51,325 nt of DNA, taken from JAJKJG01 sp036389455. Its GTDB lineage: Bacteria > Pseudomonadota > Alphaproteobacteria > Rhizobiales > Beijerinckiaceae. The stretch spans positions 1 through 51,325 of the forward strand of contig DASVPW010000075.1 in NCBI GenBank assembly GCA_036389455.1. The letters are read 5' to 3'. Positions 8,090 to 18,106 of the stretch are shown in pieces. The translations under genes and the position numbers were made by a program. The notes under the pieces were generated by a model. It ran no database searches and was not told where the DNA came from. It worked only from the letters and a program-made list of their open reading frames with translations. Position 1 is the first letter of the stretch; every line of letters starts with the position of its first letter.

Positions 8090-8425
8090 CACACTCCTCG
8101 GCGTCGGTGTGGTCCAGGCCGCGAAGCTCGGTTCCTTCAGCTGCGTGATCGCGCCATCGGCGCCCGAGCCGCCGTCCGCCGATAGGTCGACGACGCGGAA
8201 GCCGTCGTTCCGGCCGGTCCAGGCGGTCTTCTCGATCGCCGCGTCGCCGTCGACGTTGAAGTAGACGGGCGAGTCCTCCGCGCCACGACGTCGGCGCCGT
8301 TCCCGTCGAGGTCGGGCACGACCGGCTCGAGCCGGTCGCCGAAGTCCCAGTCGTCGCCGAAGTCCGCCGGGAACAGGCCGAAGCCGTCGCCCGTTGCCCA
8401 ACACCACCGGCATGACGGCAACACC
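8090..8425 (-). pseudogene. Fragment of a second RTX/calcium-binding protein, multiply frameshifted
   Basis: Pieces of one protein are spread over three minus frames. PVVLGNG is in one frame, DGFGLFPADFGDDW and PVVPDLDGNGADVVA in the next, and then EDSPVYFNVDGDAAIEKTAW, VVDLSADGG and DGAITQLKEPSFAAW in another. The order and the DLDGNG / VDGD calcium-loop motifs match the segment often found in long RTX proteins. A 1-bp loss near 8280 and extra shifts near 8395 and 8115 explain the breaks. No start, RTX array or C-terminus remains. It lies upstream of the second HlyC-like copy, as if an RTX gene had once accompanied that copy too. Confidence 0.65.
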
Positions 8426-8432
8426 ATTGGTG

Positions 8433-8480
8433 TTTTTCCCCGACATCATCGGGTTTTTTCCCCGACATTGACGGGTTTTC
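8433..8480. repeat. Two tandem 21/22-bp repeats with CCCGA...CGGG dyads
   Basis: TTTTTCCCCGACATCATCGGG (8433-8453) is followed directly by a near copy with TTGACGGG at the end (8454-8475), and then TTTTC. The first unit contains a short dyad CCCGA-CATCA-TCGGG. The function is unclear. They could be remnants of coding repeats or weak terminator-like structures next to the RTX relic. Confidence 0.4.
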
Positions 8481-8566
8481 GCGGGGGCATCGTCGGTGTT
8501 GGACGGTGCCCATCGGGGCGCCGAAGCAGGGCGCGGAGCAGGGCGCGAAGCGCCAGGATAGGAAAA

Positions 8567-8582
8567 TGTTTCACGTGAAACA
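8567..8582. promoter_or_regulatory. parS-type ParB binding site
   Basis: TGTTTCACGTGAAACA is a perfect 16-bp palindrome identical to the chromosomal parS consensus known from many bacteria, including Caulobacter and Bacillus. It lies in noncoding DNA between the RTX relic and the SWIB gene. ParB loads on such sites, usually clustered near the replication origin, to direct chromosome segregation. I saw no second copy in this window; the other CACGTG cores I checked lack the flanking TTTC/GAAA. Confidence 0.8.
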
Positions 8583-8693
8583 CCCCGCGCGGAGCCGGGG
8601 GCCCGGCGCGGCGGGAGGCCCGATCAGGGATCGATTTCCTGGGGATAGGGGGCGGGAGGCCCGAAAAGACGCCGGCCCCTGAGGGGTAGCGCC

Positions 8694-8721
8694 TTGACGG
8701 ATGGGCGTCCGAGGCTATTCC
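8694..8721 (+). promoter_or_regulatory. Putative housekeeping-sigma promoter of the SWIB gene
   Basis: TTGACG (8694-8699) and TATTCC (8716-8721) are separated by 16 bp. They lie about 68 bp before the SWIB start and resemble a sigma-70-type promoter. The ribosome site GGAGGGG precedes the ATG at 8789. Confidence 0.4.
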
Positions 8722-8788
8722 GTGCCGATGCTCCGACCGGCGTGCCCGGGATTCGGGGCTTCTTGAGCCCGTAACCCGGAGGGGACCC

Positions 8789-9082
8789 ATGGCAGAGAAA
8801 TCATCAGGCAAGGCGACGAAGAGCGGCGGCAAGCGGGCGCCGAACCCCGCCCTCATGAAGCCGCTACAGCCCTCGAAGGAGCTCGGCGCCGTCGTCGGCT
8901 CGAGCCCGCTGCCCCGCCCTCAGGTGGTCAGCAAGGTGTGGGACTACATCAAGAAGAACAATCTCCAGAACCCGCAGAACAAGCGCGAGATCCTCGCCGA
9001 CGAGAAGCTCCAGGCGGTGTTCGGGAAGAAGAAGGTGACCATGTTCGAGATGAACAAGCACCTCGCCCAGCACCTGAAATAG
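8789..9082 (+). CDS. SWIB/MDM2-domain protein
   Basis: 97 residues. After a basic Lys/Ser/Gly-rich tail (1-25) there is one SWIB/MDM2 fold at about 28-96 (VVSKVWDYIKKNNLQNPQNK, ILADEKLQAVFGKKKVTMFE, MNKHLAQHLK). The family is known from chromatin remodellers and also occurs as small free-standing proteins in chlamydiae and alphaproteobacteria. The bacterial role is not established, though the basic tail suggests DNA contact. It is a single-gene unit with its own putative promoter, a strong ribosome site and a parS site about 205 bp upstream. Confidence 0.9.
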   Translation: MAEKSSGKATKSGGKRAPNPALMKPLQPSKELGAVVGSSPLPRPQVVSKVWDYIKKNNLQNPQNKREILADEKLQAVFGKKKVTMFEMNKHLAQHLK

Positions 9083-9164
9083 GGCCCTTCCGCTTCCCCA
9101 GGTCTTCGGGTTCACTCGTCCGGTCGGGCGGGCCGCAAGCGCCCGCCCGCGACGGGAGGAACCC

Positions 9165-9398
9165 CATGAGAAAAGGCTTGGTGGCCGGCCGTGGGCCTCG
9201 GTCTGGCGCTAGCGCCCTGCGTGCCGGCTTCGGCCCGGGACAAGGCGACGATCCAGGCGCTGAGCGACGCCTTCGCGGCCGCCTTCAACCGCGGCGACAT
9301 GGCGGCGCTCGCCGGGATGTACGCGGAGGACGCCGACCTCCTTCCCCCGGCGCCGGCATCCTCAAGGGGCGCGGCGCCGTCGCTTCGAGGAGGAGCTC
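9165..9398 (+). pseudogene. Truncated, frameshifted SnoaL/DUF4440-like exported protein
   Basis: The remains of a small NTF2-fold protein can be read. MRKGLVA is followed in another frame by VGLGLALAPCVPASARDKA (end of a signal peptide), then IQALSDAFAAAFNRGDMAAL and AGMYAEDADLLPP. After a second shift comes GAGILKGRGAV. The DADLLPP...ILKGR pattern is typical of DUF4440/SnoaL-like proteins. One extra G near 9186 and one shift near 9350 break the frame. The C-terminal two thirds are missing, since the SDR gene starts at once at 9399. Confidence 0.6.
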
Positions 9399-10169
9399 GT
9401 GCGTCTGAAGGACAAGGTCGCGGTGGTGACGGGGGCGGCGCAGGGGATCGGCTTCGCCATCGCCGGCCGCTTCGCCCGCGAGGGGGCCAAGGTGCTCCTT
9501 GCCGACATCAACGCCGAAAAGGGCGAGGCCGCGGCCCGGACGCTCGGGTCGCAGGCCCTGTTCCACCGCGCCGACGTCGGCTTCCGGGATCAGGCCGACG
9601 CGCTGATCGAGCGCGCCGCCACGGCGTTCGGGCGCGTCGACATCCTCGTCAACAACGCCGGCATCACCCACAAGGCGGACTTCCTCGACCTCGCCGAGGA
9701 GGACTTCGACCGGGTCATGCGCACGAACCTCAAATCCGCGTTCCTGTGCGGGCAGGCGGCGGCGCGGCGGATGGCGGCGCAGGGGCCGGGCGGGGTCGTC
9801 ATCAACATGGCCTCGGTCAACGCCCTCCTCGCGATCCCGGACCAGGTGCCTTATGCGGCCTCGAAGGGCGCCCTCAACCAGTTGACCCGGGTGATGGCGG
9901 TGGGGCTCGCGCCGCACGGCATCCGGGTCAACGCCATCGGCCCCGGCACCATCCTGACGGAGCTGTCGCGCTCGAGTGTCCTGCAGAACGAGGAGGCGGT
10001 GCGGATGGTGATGTCGCGCACGCCGATCGGGCGCTTCGGCGAGGCGGAGGAGGTGGCCTCGGTCGCACTGTTCCTCGCGAGCGACGACGCCTCCTACATC
10101 ACCGGCCAGACGATCTACCCGGACGGTGGGCGGCTCGTCCTCAACTACACCGTCCCGGTCGCCCGGTGA
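9399..10169 (+). CDS. SDR-family NAD(P)-dependent oxidoreductase (FabG-like)
   Basis: 256 residues from GTG 9399, preceded by AGGAGGAG. It is a classical short-chain dehydrogenase. It has the cofactor motif TGAAQGIG (about 12-19), NNAG (about 86-89), the catalytic Ser in NMASVN, YAASKG (Tyr-x-x-x-Lys) and the C-terminal YPDGGRL. The substrate is not predictable from sequence. Its stop overlaps the start of the TPP-enzyme alpha subunit (GTGA), so it belongs to a three-gene operon. One possibility is a role on an aldehyde or alcohol next to a 2-oxoacid decarboxylase. Confidence 0.88.
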   Translation: MRLKDKVAVVTGAAQGIGFAIAGRFAREGAKVLLADINAEKGEAAARTLGSQALFHRADVGFRDQADALIERAATAFGRVDILVNNAGITHKADFLDLAEEDFDRVMRTNLKSAFLCGQAAARRMAAQGPGGVVINMASVNALLAIPDQVPYAASKGALNQLTRVMAVGLAPHGIRVNAIGPGTILTELSRSSVLQNEEAVRMVMSRTPIGRFGEAEEVASVALFLASDDASYITGQTIYPDGGRLVLNYTVPVAR

Positions 10170-10717
10170 GCGATGCTCCGCGGGCGGACGTCGGACCGGC
10201 CGCGGAGGCCGCGTGGCCCGAAGAGATCTTCGACATCCTGAAGCGCTTCGGCGTGCGCCAGGTTTCCTACGTGCCCGACGCTGGCCATGCCCGGCTGATC
10301 GAGCGCGTCCACGCCGAGCCGTCGATGACGCCGGTCGTGCTCACGACCGAAGAGGAGGGGGTGGCGCTCTGTGCCGGAGCCTGGCTCGGGGGCGAGCGCA
10401 GCGTGCTCCTGATGCAGTCGAGCGGGGTCGGCAACTGCGTCAACATGCTGTCGCTCGTCCGCCTCGGGCGCTTCCCGTTCCTAACCCTCGTGACCATGCG
10501 GGGCGAGTGGGGCGAGTTCAATCCCTGGCAGGTGCCGATGGGCACGGCGACCCCGGAGGCGCTACGGCTCGCCGGCGTGCACGTCATGCGGGCCGATGCG
10601 CCGGCCGAGGCCGCCGACGTGGTCGGGGCCGCGGCCGTCATGGCCTACGAGGCCGCGACCCCGACCGCCGTGCTCCTGTCGCAGCGGCTCATCGGCGCGA
10701 AGGTGTTCTCCAAATGA
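10166..10717 (+). CDS. TPP-dependent decarboxylase, Pyr-domain subunit (sulfopyruvate/phosphonopyruvate decarboxylase alpha-like)
   Basis: 183 residues from GTG 10166, overlapping the SDR stop by 4 bp. It looks like the N-terminal half of sulfopyruvate or phosphonopyruvate decarboxylase (ComD type): YVPDAGHARLIE, then TTEEEGVALCAGAWLGG with the glutamate that activates TPP, LLMQSSGVGNCVNML and RGEWGEFNPWQVPMG. The next gene supplies the TPP-binding half. Such split enzymes decarboxylate 3-substituted pyruvates to aldehydes, for example sulfopyruvate to sulfoacetaldehyde. No sulfolactate or coenzyme M genes are visible here, so the substrate remains open. Confidence 0.75.
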   Translation: MSDAPRADVGPAAEAAWPEEIFDILKRFGVRQVSYVPDAGHARLIERVHAEPSMTPVVLTTEEEGVALCAGAWLGGERSVLLMQSSGVGNCVNMLSLVRLGRFPFLTLVTMRGEWGEFNPWQVPMGTATPEALRLAGVHVMRADAPAEAADVVGAAAVMAYEAATPTAVLLSQRLIGAKVFSK

Positions 10718-11295
10718 CGCGCCTCGACCGCCGCGCCGCCGTCGCGCGCCTGCTCGCCGGCCGACGCGACCTCCTTGTGGTCGCGGGCCTCGGCTCGCCG
10801 ACCTACGACATCGCGGCCGCCGGCGACCACGACCTCAACTTCTACCTCTGGGGCGCTATGGGCGGCGCCGCCATGGTCGGGCTCGGCCTCGCGCTGGCCC
10901 AGCCCCGGCGCCCGGTCCTCGTCGTGACCGGCGACGGCGAGCTTCTGATGGGCCTCGGCGCGCTCGCGACGATCGGGGCGCAGAATCCCGGGAACCTGAC
11001 GGTCGCGGTGCTCGACAACGAGGCCTACGGCGAGACCGGCGGCCAGAGGAGTCACACCGCCCACGGCATCGACCTCGCGGCCGTCACCCGCGGCTGCGGC
11101 ATCGTCGATTCGCGAATCATCGTAGAAGAAGGAGAGCTCGAAAGCTTTGCCGGGCGTATCCACAACCTCGGGCAAAGCTCAGCCGTGGGAATCCTGAAAA
11201 TCTCGCAAGTTGAAGCCGAGCGCGTCCTGCCCTCGCGCGACGCCGCTTTTCTCAAGGATCGCTTCAAGATAGCCCTCCGAAGCGCCCCAGCCTAG
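10714..11295 (+). CDS. TPP-dependent decarboxylase, TPP-binding subunit (sulfopyruvate decarboxylase beta-like)
   Basis: 193 residues from ATG 10714, overlapping the previous stop (ATGA). It has the TPP/Mg motif GDGELLMGLGALATI followed by LDNEAYGETGGQ, with DNE in place of the usual NN. GAMGGAAMVGLGLALA precedes it. It resembles ComE or the C-terminal half of phosphonopyruvate decarboxylase, and with the preceding subunit should form one alpha/beta enzyme. The last 60 codons are less GC-biased (SRIIVEEGELESF...), which may mark an exchanged 3' end. It is the last gene of the operon. Confidence 0.75.
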   Translation: MTRLDRRAAVARLLAGRRDLLVVAGLGSPTYDIAAAGDHDLNFYLWGAMGGAAMVGLGLALAQPRRPVLVVTGDGELLMGLGALATIGAQNPGNLTVAVLDNEAYGETGGQRSHTAHGIDLAAVTRGCGIVDSRIIVEEGELESFAGRIHNLGQSSAVGILKISQVEAERVLPSRDAAFLKDRFKIALRSAPA

Positions 11296-11429
11296 CTTAA
11301 ATGGTCGTAGGCCAGGGAACCATTACGGTTGCGCTTCCCTATTCTGGCCAAAACCGCCCTTCAGAGACCCGCCCGGGAATGAGAAGAACGGCGCCGCCAC
11401 CGGCAGGCGCCACAAGGGCTGGGGGTTTC

Positions 11430-12617
11430 ATGAACGATCGTCGGACGGCGGCGCCGGGGGGCGCCGGGGTCTCCCGCGCGCCCGAGGGCTCAGACGACGG
11501 GGTGCGCTGGCTGAAGCCCCGGGGCGCCTGGGCCGTGCGCGCGCCGCGCCGGCGGCGGCGCTCCCTCCCGCGCCTCGTCGCGACCCTCGGCGTCGGCTCG
11601 CTTCTCACGATCTCGGCCCCCGAGAGCGCCGTCGGGCCGGCCGCCGCGCACACTTCCGGCGACCTCCTCGACCTTCATGCCCATTTCCTGGCGATGCCGG
11701 CGGTCGAAGCACCTGGCGGGCCCGGGCGCCCCCGCCAGTCGTTCGACCTCCCGGCTCTCGACGAGCCCGCCGGGCTTGCTCCCGAGCTGCATGCCGTCCG
11801 AAACGGCGACGCGCCGCAGCCCGTCGCCTCCGCGGCAGCCCCCCGGCCCGAGGAGCCGGACTTCGGCGTTGCGGGCGATTTTTCGGCCGGCGCGTTCTCC
11901 GATGGCGCCGACCCGAACGAGATCCTCCGCTTCGGCGGCGTGCGCATCCCGCGCAGGCTCGTCCAGACGATCCTTCGCGCGGCGAACGTGACCGGGGTCG
12001 ATCCGACCTACATGATGGCGCTCGCCGACAAGGAATCGAGCTTCCTCGTCGACAACAAGGCCTCGACCTCCTCGGCCGAGGGGCTGTTCCAGTTCGTCGA
12101 GAAGACCTGGCTCGAGGTCGTCCGTGACTTCGGCGGAAAGTACGGCATGGACTTCGCCGCCGCCTCGGTCGAGACGGTCGACGGCCGGCCTGGGATCCAG
12201 AGCGAGCCGATCCGCGAGTGGGTCCTGGGCTTGCGCCGCAACCCGTACCTCTCGGCCGTCATGGCTGCCGAGATGCTGAAGCGAGACAAGACCAGGACCG
12301 AGCGCCGCATCGGACGCCCGCTCGATCGCTCCGAACTCTACCTGATGCACTTCCTCGGCGCCGAGAGCGCAGCCAAGCTCCTCGAGCTCGTCAGCGGCAA
12401 GCCGAAGCAGAGCGCCCCGAAGGTGTTCCCGGCGGCCGCCAAGGCCAACAGGACCCTGTTCTTCGCCCAGGAGGTGGTGAAGCAGAAGAAGAAGACCCGC
12501 CACCTCACCGTGTCGGAGGTCTACGGCCGGATCGACCGCATGATCGACGCCCGCCTCGATCGCTACGAGGGCGTCGCCGCCTTTGCGCCGGTCGGGCCGG
12601 CGTTCGCCCTTCAATAA
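11430..12617 (+). CDS. Lytic transglycosylase-like (SLT-fold) exported protein
   Basis: 395 residues from ATG 11430; the frame is open further upstream to 11301, without a convincing ribosome site. A twin-Arg/basic N-terminus (RRRRRSLPRLVATLGVGSLL) resembles a long signal sequence. A Pro/Ala-rich linker follows. The C-terminal domain carries YMMALADKESSF with the catalytic Glu, then SAEGLFQFVEKTW and YLMHFLGAESAAKLL, the pattern of Slt-type murein glycosidases. It probably cleaves peptidoglycan glycan strands in the periplasm. The stop overlaps the convergent downstream gene by 7 bp. Confidence 0.8.
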   Translation: MNDRRTAAPGGAGVSRAPEGSDDGVRWLKPRGAWAVRAPRRRRRSLPRLVATLGVGSLLTISAPESAVGPAAAHTSGDLLDLHAHFLAMPAVEAPGGPGRPRQSFDLPALDEPAGLAPELHAVRNGDAPQPVASAAAPRPEEPDFGVAGDFSAGAFSDGADPNEILRFGGVRIPRRLVQTILRAANVTGVDPTYMMALADKESSFLVDNKASTSSAEGLFQFVEKTWLEVVRDFGGKYGMDFAAASVETVDGRPGIQSEPIREWVLGLRRNPYLSAVMAAEMLKRDKTRTERRIGRPLDRSELYLMHFLGAESAAKLLELVSGKPKQSAPKVFPAAAKANRTLFFAQEVVKQKKKTRHLTVSEVYGRIDRMIDARLDRYEGVAAFAPVGPAFALQ

Positions 12618-13186
12618 CAGATGCAGACCGGGCGGTTGTAGAGTGGCCCGTAAGGGGCGGCCCCGGCGACCGTGCCGTAGGCGAGGGTCGGGTAATAGGC
12701 GTAGGACCCGTAGGCCGGCCGGGCGTAGGCGGCGCCGTAGCCGTGGCCATAGGCCGCCGCATAGCCGTGATGGTAGCCGGGCCGGGCGTAGAGGCCGTAG
12801 CCGGACATCCGGAAGAAGCGCTTGCGCGCCAGATGGCCGTAAGCGGGCCCATGGAACCGCGGCCCCTGCAAGGCATGGCGATGGTCCCGGGGAAAGAACA
12901 TTCTTGCGGCGTGATGCCGGGGGCCATGCACGGCTTGGTGCGCAAGGCCGTGATGCCGATGGCCGTGGCCGCCCCGGACGTGGCCGTGATGACCCTCAAT
13001 CCCGTGGCCGTGTCGAAGGGCCGGCCGCATCGGCCCGGCCCGATGCGGTTGCACGCGCATCCGGGCGGGCGGGCCGTAGAAGGGCCCGGCGTACCCGGCG
13101 CGGTAGTCGGCGGACGCGGTCGAGATCGCCGCAAGGGAGAACAGCAGGGCGCCGGCGGCGCCGCGCAGGATGGCTGTGACCGGCAT
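12611..13186 (-). CDS. Exported His/Gly/Tyr-rich low-complexity protein
   Basis: 191 residues from ATG 13186, with ribosome site GAGGAG. The signal peptide (TAILRGAAGALLFSLAAIS, cleavage near ASADYR) is followed by a His-rich region (GHGHRHHGLAHQ) and a Gly/Ala/Tyr-rich tail ending CICY. His-rich exported proteins of this kind may bind metals, but this is composition only. A longer frame starting upstream at 13240 lacks a ribosome site. Convergent with the transglycosylase, sharing 7 bp. Confidence 0.7.
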   Translation of the reverse strand: MPVTAILRGAAGALLFSLAAISTASADYRAGYAGPFYGPPARMRVQPHRAGPMRPALRHGHGIEGHHGHVRGGHGHRHHGLAHQAVHGPRHHAARMFFPRDHRHALQGPRFHGPAYGHLARKRFFRMSGYGLYARPGYHHGYAAAYGHGYGAAYARPAYGSYAYYPTLAYGTVAGAAPYGPLYNRPVCICY

Positions 13187-13312
13187 GGGACAACTCCTCG
13201 GTGCTGCCGCCGACAGTAGCGAGGGCCCGGCCCGTCTCAAGCGAGGCTTGGATTAACCCTTAATTGACGTTGTTAAGGGTGCGAACGGCGGCTCGCGGCT
13301 CACCGCCCAAGG

Positions 13313-13603
13313 CTAGTGCCAGCCTTGGCCTAGCCGCCCGGTCGAGTGGATGACGATGTTGCCGCAGTCGAGGCACACGTAGCGGGTCTCCACGCCGCCG
13401 CCGAAGATATCGCCGAGCGGCCCGCTCGACATGATCATGAGGCGCGCGTGCGGCGGCGCCGTCCGGCTCTTCAGCATCTGCTCCCGGCACGCCTCGCAGG
13501 GCTCCTTGGTCGGCGTCAGCCGACGGTGGATCTCGATCATCGGAAGGGAGAGCTGCTCGTTCAAGGCGGGCCTGATCGCAACCGAGGTTTTGCCGAACTG
13601 CAT
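13313..13603 (-). CDS. Small zinc-ribbon-like protein, unknown
   Basis: 96 residues from ATG 13603 (ATG 13543 is an alternative, giving MIEIHRRLTPTKE). The two pairs CEACREQM and YVCLDCGNIV, about 40 residues apart, look like a four-Cys metal site. It ends STGRLGQGWH. No annotated family comes to mind. The frame extends upstream into the antisense of the aldo/keto reductase and that part is not real. Divergently arranged with the aldo/keto reductase. Confidence 0.6.
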   Translation of the reverse strand: MQFGKTSVAIRPALNEQLSLPMIEIHRRLTPTKEPCEACREQMLKSRTAPPHARLMIMSSGPLGDIFGGGVETRYVCLDCGNIVIHSTGRLGQGWH

Positions 13604-13730
13604 GCCAGGACGGGCTCGGCCGTCAAGGGCGATCTTCTCACGATCCGCCCCGGTTGCGCTGTTCTGGCTTTCGTGAAACGCAGACGCCACAATCGGCTCG
13701 GGGGAGCCTTGGGGAAAGCGGGGGCAACCG

Positions 13731-14733
13731 ATGGAGTATCGCAATCTCGGGATGAGCGGCGTGAAGGTGTCGCCGCTGTGCCTCGGCACCATGATGTTCG
13801 GCGGCCCGACCGACGAGGCGACGGCGGCGCGGATCGTCGCGAGCGCCCGCGACCAGGGCGTCAACTTCATCGACACCGCCGACCAGTACACGGAAGGGCG
13901 GTCGGAGGAGATCGTCGGACGGGCGATCAGGAGTAAGCGCGAGTGGTGGGTGCTCGCCACCAAGGTCGCGAACCCGACCGGCGAGGGCCCGAACGGGGCG
14001 GGCCTCTCGCGCAAGTGGGTCATGCAGGCCTGCGAGGCGAGCCTTCGCCGCCTCGGCACCGATTACGTCGATATCTATTATCTCCACAAGGAGGACCACG
14101 GCACGCCGCTTGCCGAGACCGTGCACGCCATGGCCGACCTCGTGCGGGCGGGCAAGATCCGCTACTTCGGGGTCTCGAACCACCGCGCCTGGCGGGTCGC
14201 CGAGATCTGCCGCATCTGCGATAGCCTCGGCATCGACCGGCCGGTCGTCAGCCAGCCCTACTACAACGCCATGAACCGTATGCCCGAGGTCGAGCACCTG
14301 CCGGCCTGCGGCTTCTATGGCCTCGGCGTCGTGCCCTACAGCCCGCTCGCCCGCGGCGTGCTCACCGGCAAGTATTCTCCGGACGTGCCGCCGCCGGAAG
14401 GCACCCGCGCCGGGCGCCAGGATCCGCGCATGATGCAGACCGAGTGGCGCACGGAGTCCCTCGAGATCGCTCAGGAGATCAAGCGCCACGCCGAAGCCCG
14501 CGGCATCCGCCCGGGCCAGTTCGCGTTCGCCTGGGTGCTCAACAACCGCCTCGTCACGGCGGTCATCGGCGGCCCGCGCACGCCCGAGCAGTGGGACGAG
14601 TACGTCGGCGCGCTCGGTTACGAATTCACCGCCGAGGACGAGGCCCTCGTTGATCGCCTCGTCCCGGCTGGCCACCCCTCGACTCCCGGCTACAACGACC
14701 CGGCCTATCCGATCGAGGGCCGCGTGCCGCGGA

Positions 14734-14750
<17 letters not shown>
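13731..14750 (+). CDS. Aldo/keto reductase
   Basis: 339 residues. It is a TIM-barrel NADP-dependent reductase with the family landmarks GTMMFGG, FIDTADQYTEGRSEEIVGRA (catalytic Asp and Tyr), TKVANP (catalytic Lys), DYVDIYYLHKEDH with catalytic His, GVSNH and the C-terminal NNRLVTAVIGGPRTPEQ. The subgroup resembles the YajO/Tas-like AKRs that reduce a range of carbonyls. The physiological substrate is unknown. Its 3' end overlaps maeB by 17 bp in convergent orientation. Confidence 0.92.
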
Positions 14751-17022
<2,272 letters not shown>

Positions 17023-17243
17023 GAGGGTGGTATTTCCGAGGGTTTTGGTGCAGGTAGCCGTGGCGAGTCCGGCATTGTACGGTACAGTTTGCGGTCGGCT
17101 CAACCTACGGCGTCGCCGGCCTGCATCAGGCTAGGCGCCGAGCTAGGTCCAGAGGCCCCTTGTTTGGGCGGGCCCGACCTGCAGCTGCTGTAAATGGGGC
17201 CGGCCCCAAGAACCTTGAGCGTTCCGGACACGAGAGGCACCTT

Positions 17244-18071
17244 ATGAAGCCCTCATATAAAACAAGGCAGGTGGTTGCCGTCGTGGACGACCGGGTCCTG
17301 GAAGCACACCGCAAGCTGGAGCCCCTCATTCGCCCGAAAGAAGAACTAACTAAATGGGAAAGAGTAATGCGTTATGGAGCGGAATTATCGTCTATTTTCA
17401 TACAACAAAATACTGTTATGTTAGAACTTATTTATGACATATATAAATCGTGGCAGAATCTGAGAAATAGCGGCGTCAACGTATTACTTATGTCAAGAAG
17501 CGAAGCTAGAAATTATATGTTCCCACCCGGGCACCCGATTGACACGGTTTTGTATGTAAGCCATCCCGCAAAAAATAACGTATACTATACAGCCGCCCAA
17601 TTTCATAGAATGACTTTTGAGCACAAGTTTTCAGAAGCCACGAAGCTGCTCATGGCGCTGGGGGCAACCGAGATCAACGTACAGCACGTCTCCGGCTGGT
17701 CCCGGGATTTCTCCGTATCGTTGACCGCTTTGCTCCCTCAGGGAGCTGGGGAAATCGCGTCTGGCGTGAAATCCCATGGCGAGAGCACTTCTCAGCTGCT
17801 TTTCAGAGCGCGATTGAAGGGGAGCGCCGACCCTATTCTACCGGCCGATTTGGTTTGGTATCATCATGAGCCAACGTGGCAGCAGATAGCCGAGGGCCGA
17901 CTGAAGTTTGGCCTCGAGGATTTCGCACTGACAGTGCGCTATGACGACGATTACGGTGTGAATGCTGCACTCAAATTGGCTGTCGAAAAATCAGGTTTTG
18001 ACCTAGGAGGCAAATTCCAGGACCACCAATCGACAGTATGGCAGATGGAAGGCAAGTTCGCCACCAACTGA
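17244..18071 (+). CDS. Unknown soluble protein in an AT-rich insertion between maeB and mutS
   Basis: 275 residues from ATG 17244, preceded by GAGAGG. I do not recognise the family. There is no signal peptide and no clear membrane segment. Distinct blocks are MSRSEARNYMFPPGHP, YYTAAQFHRMTFEHKF, LVWYHHEPTWQQIAEGR and, near the end, DDDYGVNAALKLA then GFDLGGKFQDHQST. Codons 30-130 are strongly AT-rich (ATATATAAATCG-like runs), while the last half approaches genome composition, a mosaic pattern that suggests horizontal acquisition. It starts 221 bp from maeB (divergent) and ends 35 bp before mutS on the same strand, so it may now share a promoter with mutS. Confidence 0.65.
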   Translation: MKPSYKTRQVVAVVDDRVLEAHRKLEPLIRPKEELTKWERVMRYGAELSSIFIQQNTVMLELIYDIYKSWQNLRNSGVNVLLMSRSEARNYMFPPGHPIDTVLYVSHPAKNNVYYTAAQFHRMTFEHKFSEATKLLMALGATEINVQHVSGWSRDFSVSLTALLPQGAGEIASGVKSHGESTSQLLFRARLKGSADPILPADLVWYHHEPTWQQIAEGRLKFGLEDFALTVRYDDDYGVNAALKLAVEKSGFDLGGKFQDHQSTVWQMEGKFATN

Positions 18072-18106
18072 GGACCGACCTTGCTGTTCACCATCACTGT
18101 TGCCCC

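Noticed and set aside
13671..13681. TTTCGTGAAAC as a degenerate parS
   Set aside because: It is shorter and lacks the central CACGTG, and lies next to a gene start.
17244..18071. Bacterial gasdermin or other named pore-forming protein
   Set aside because: Length is similar, but there is no neighbouring protease and no motif I can tie to that family.
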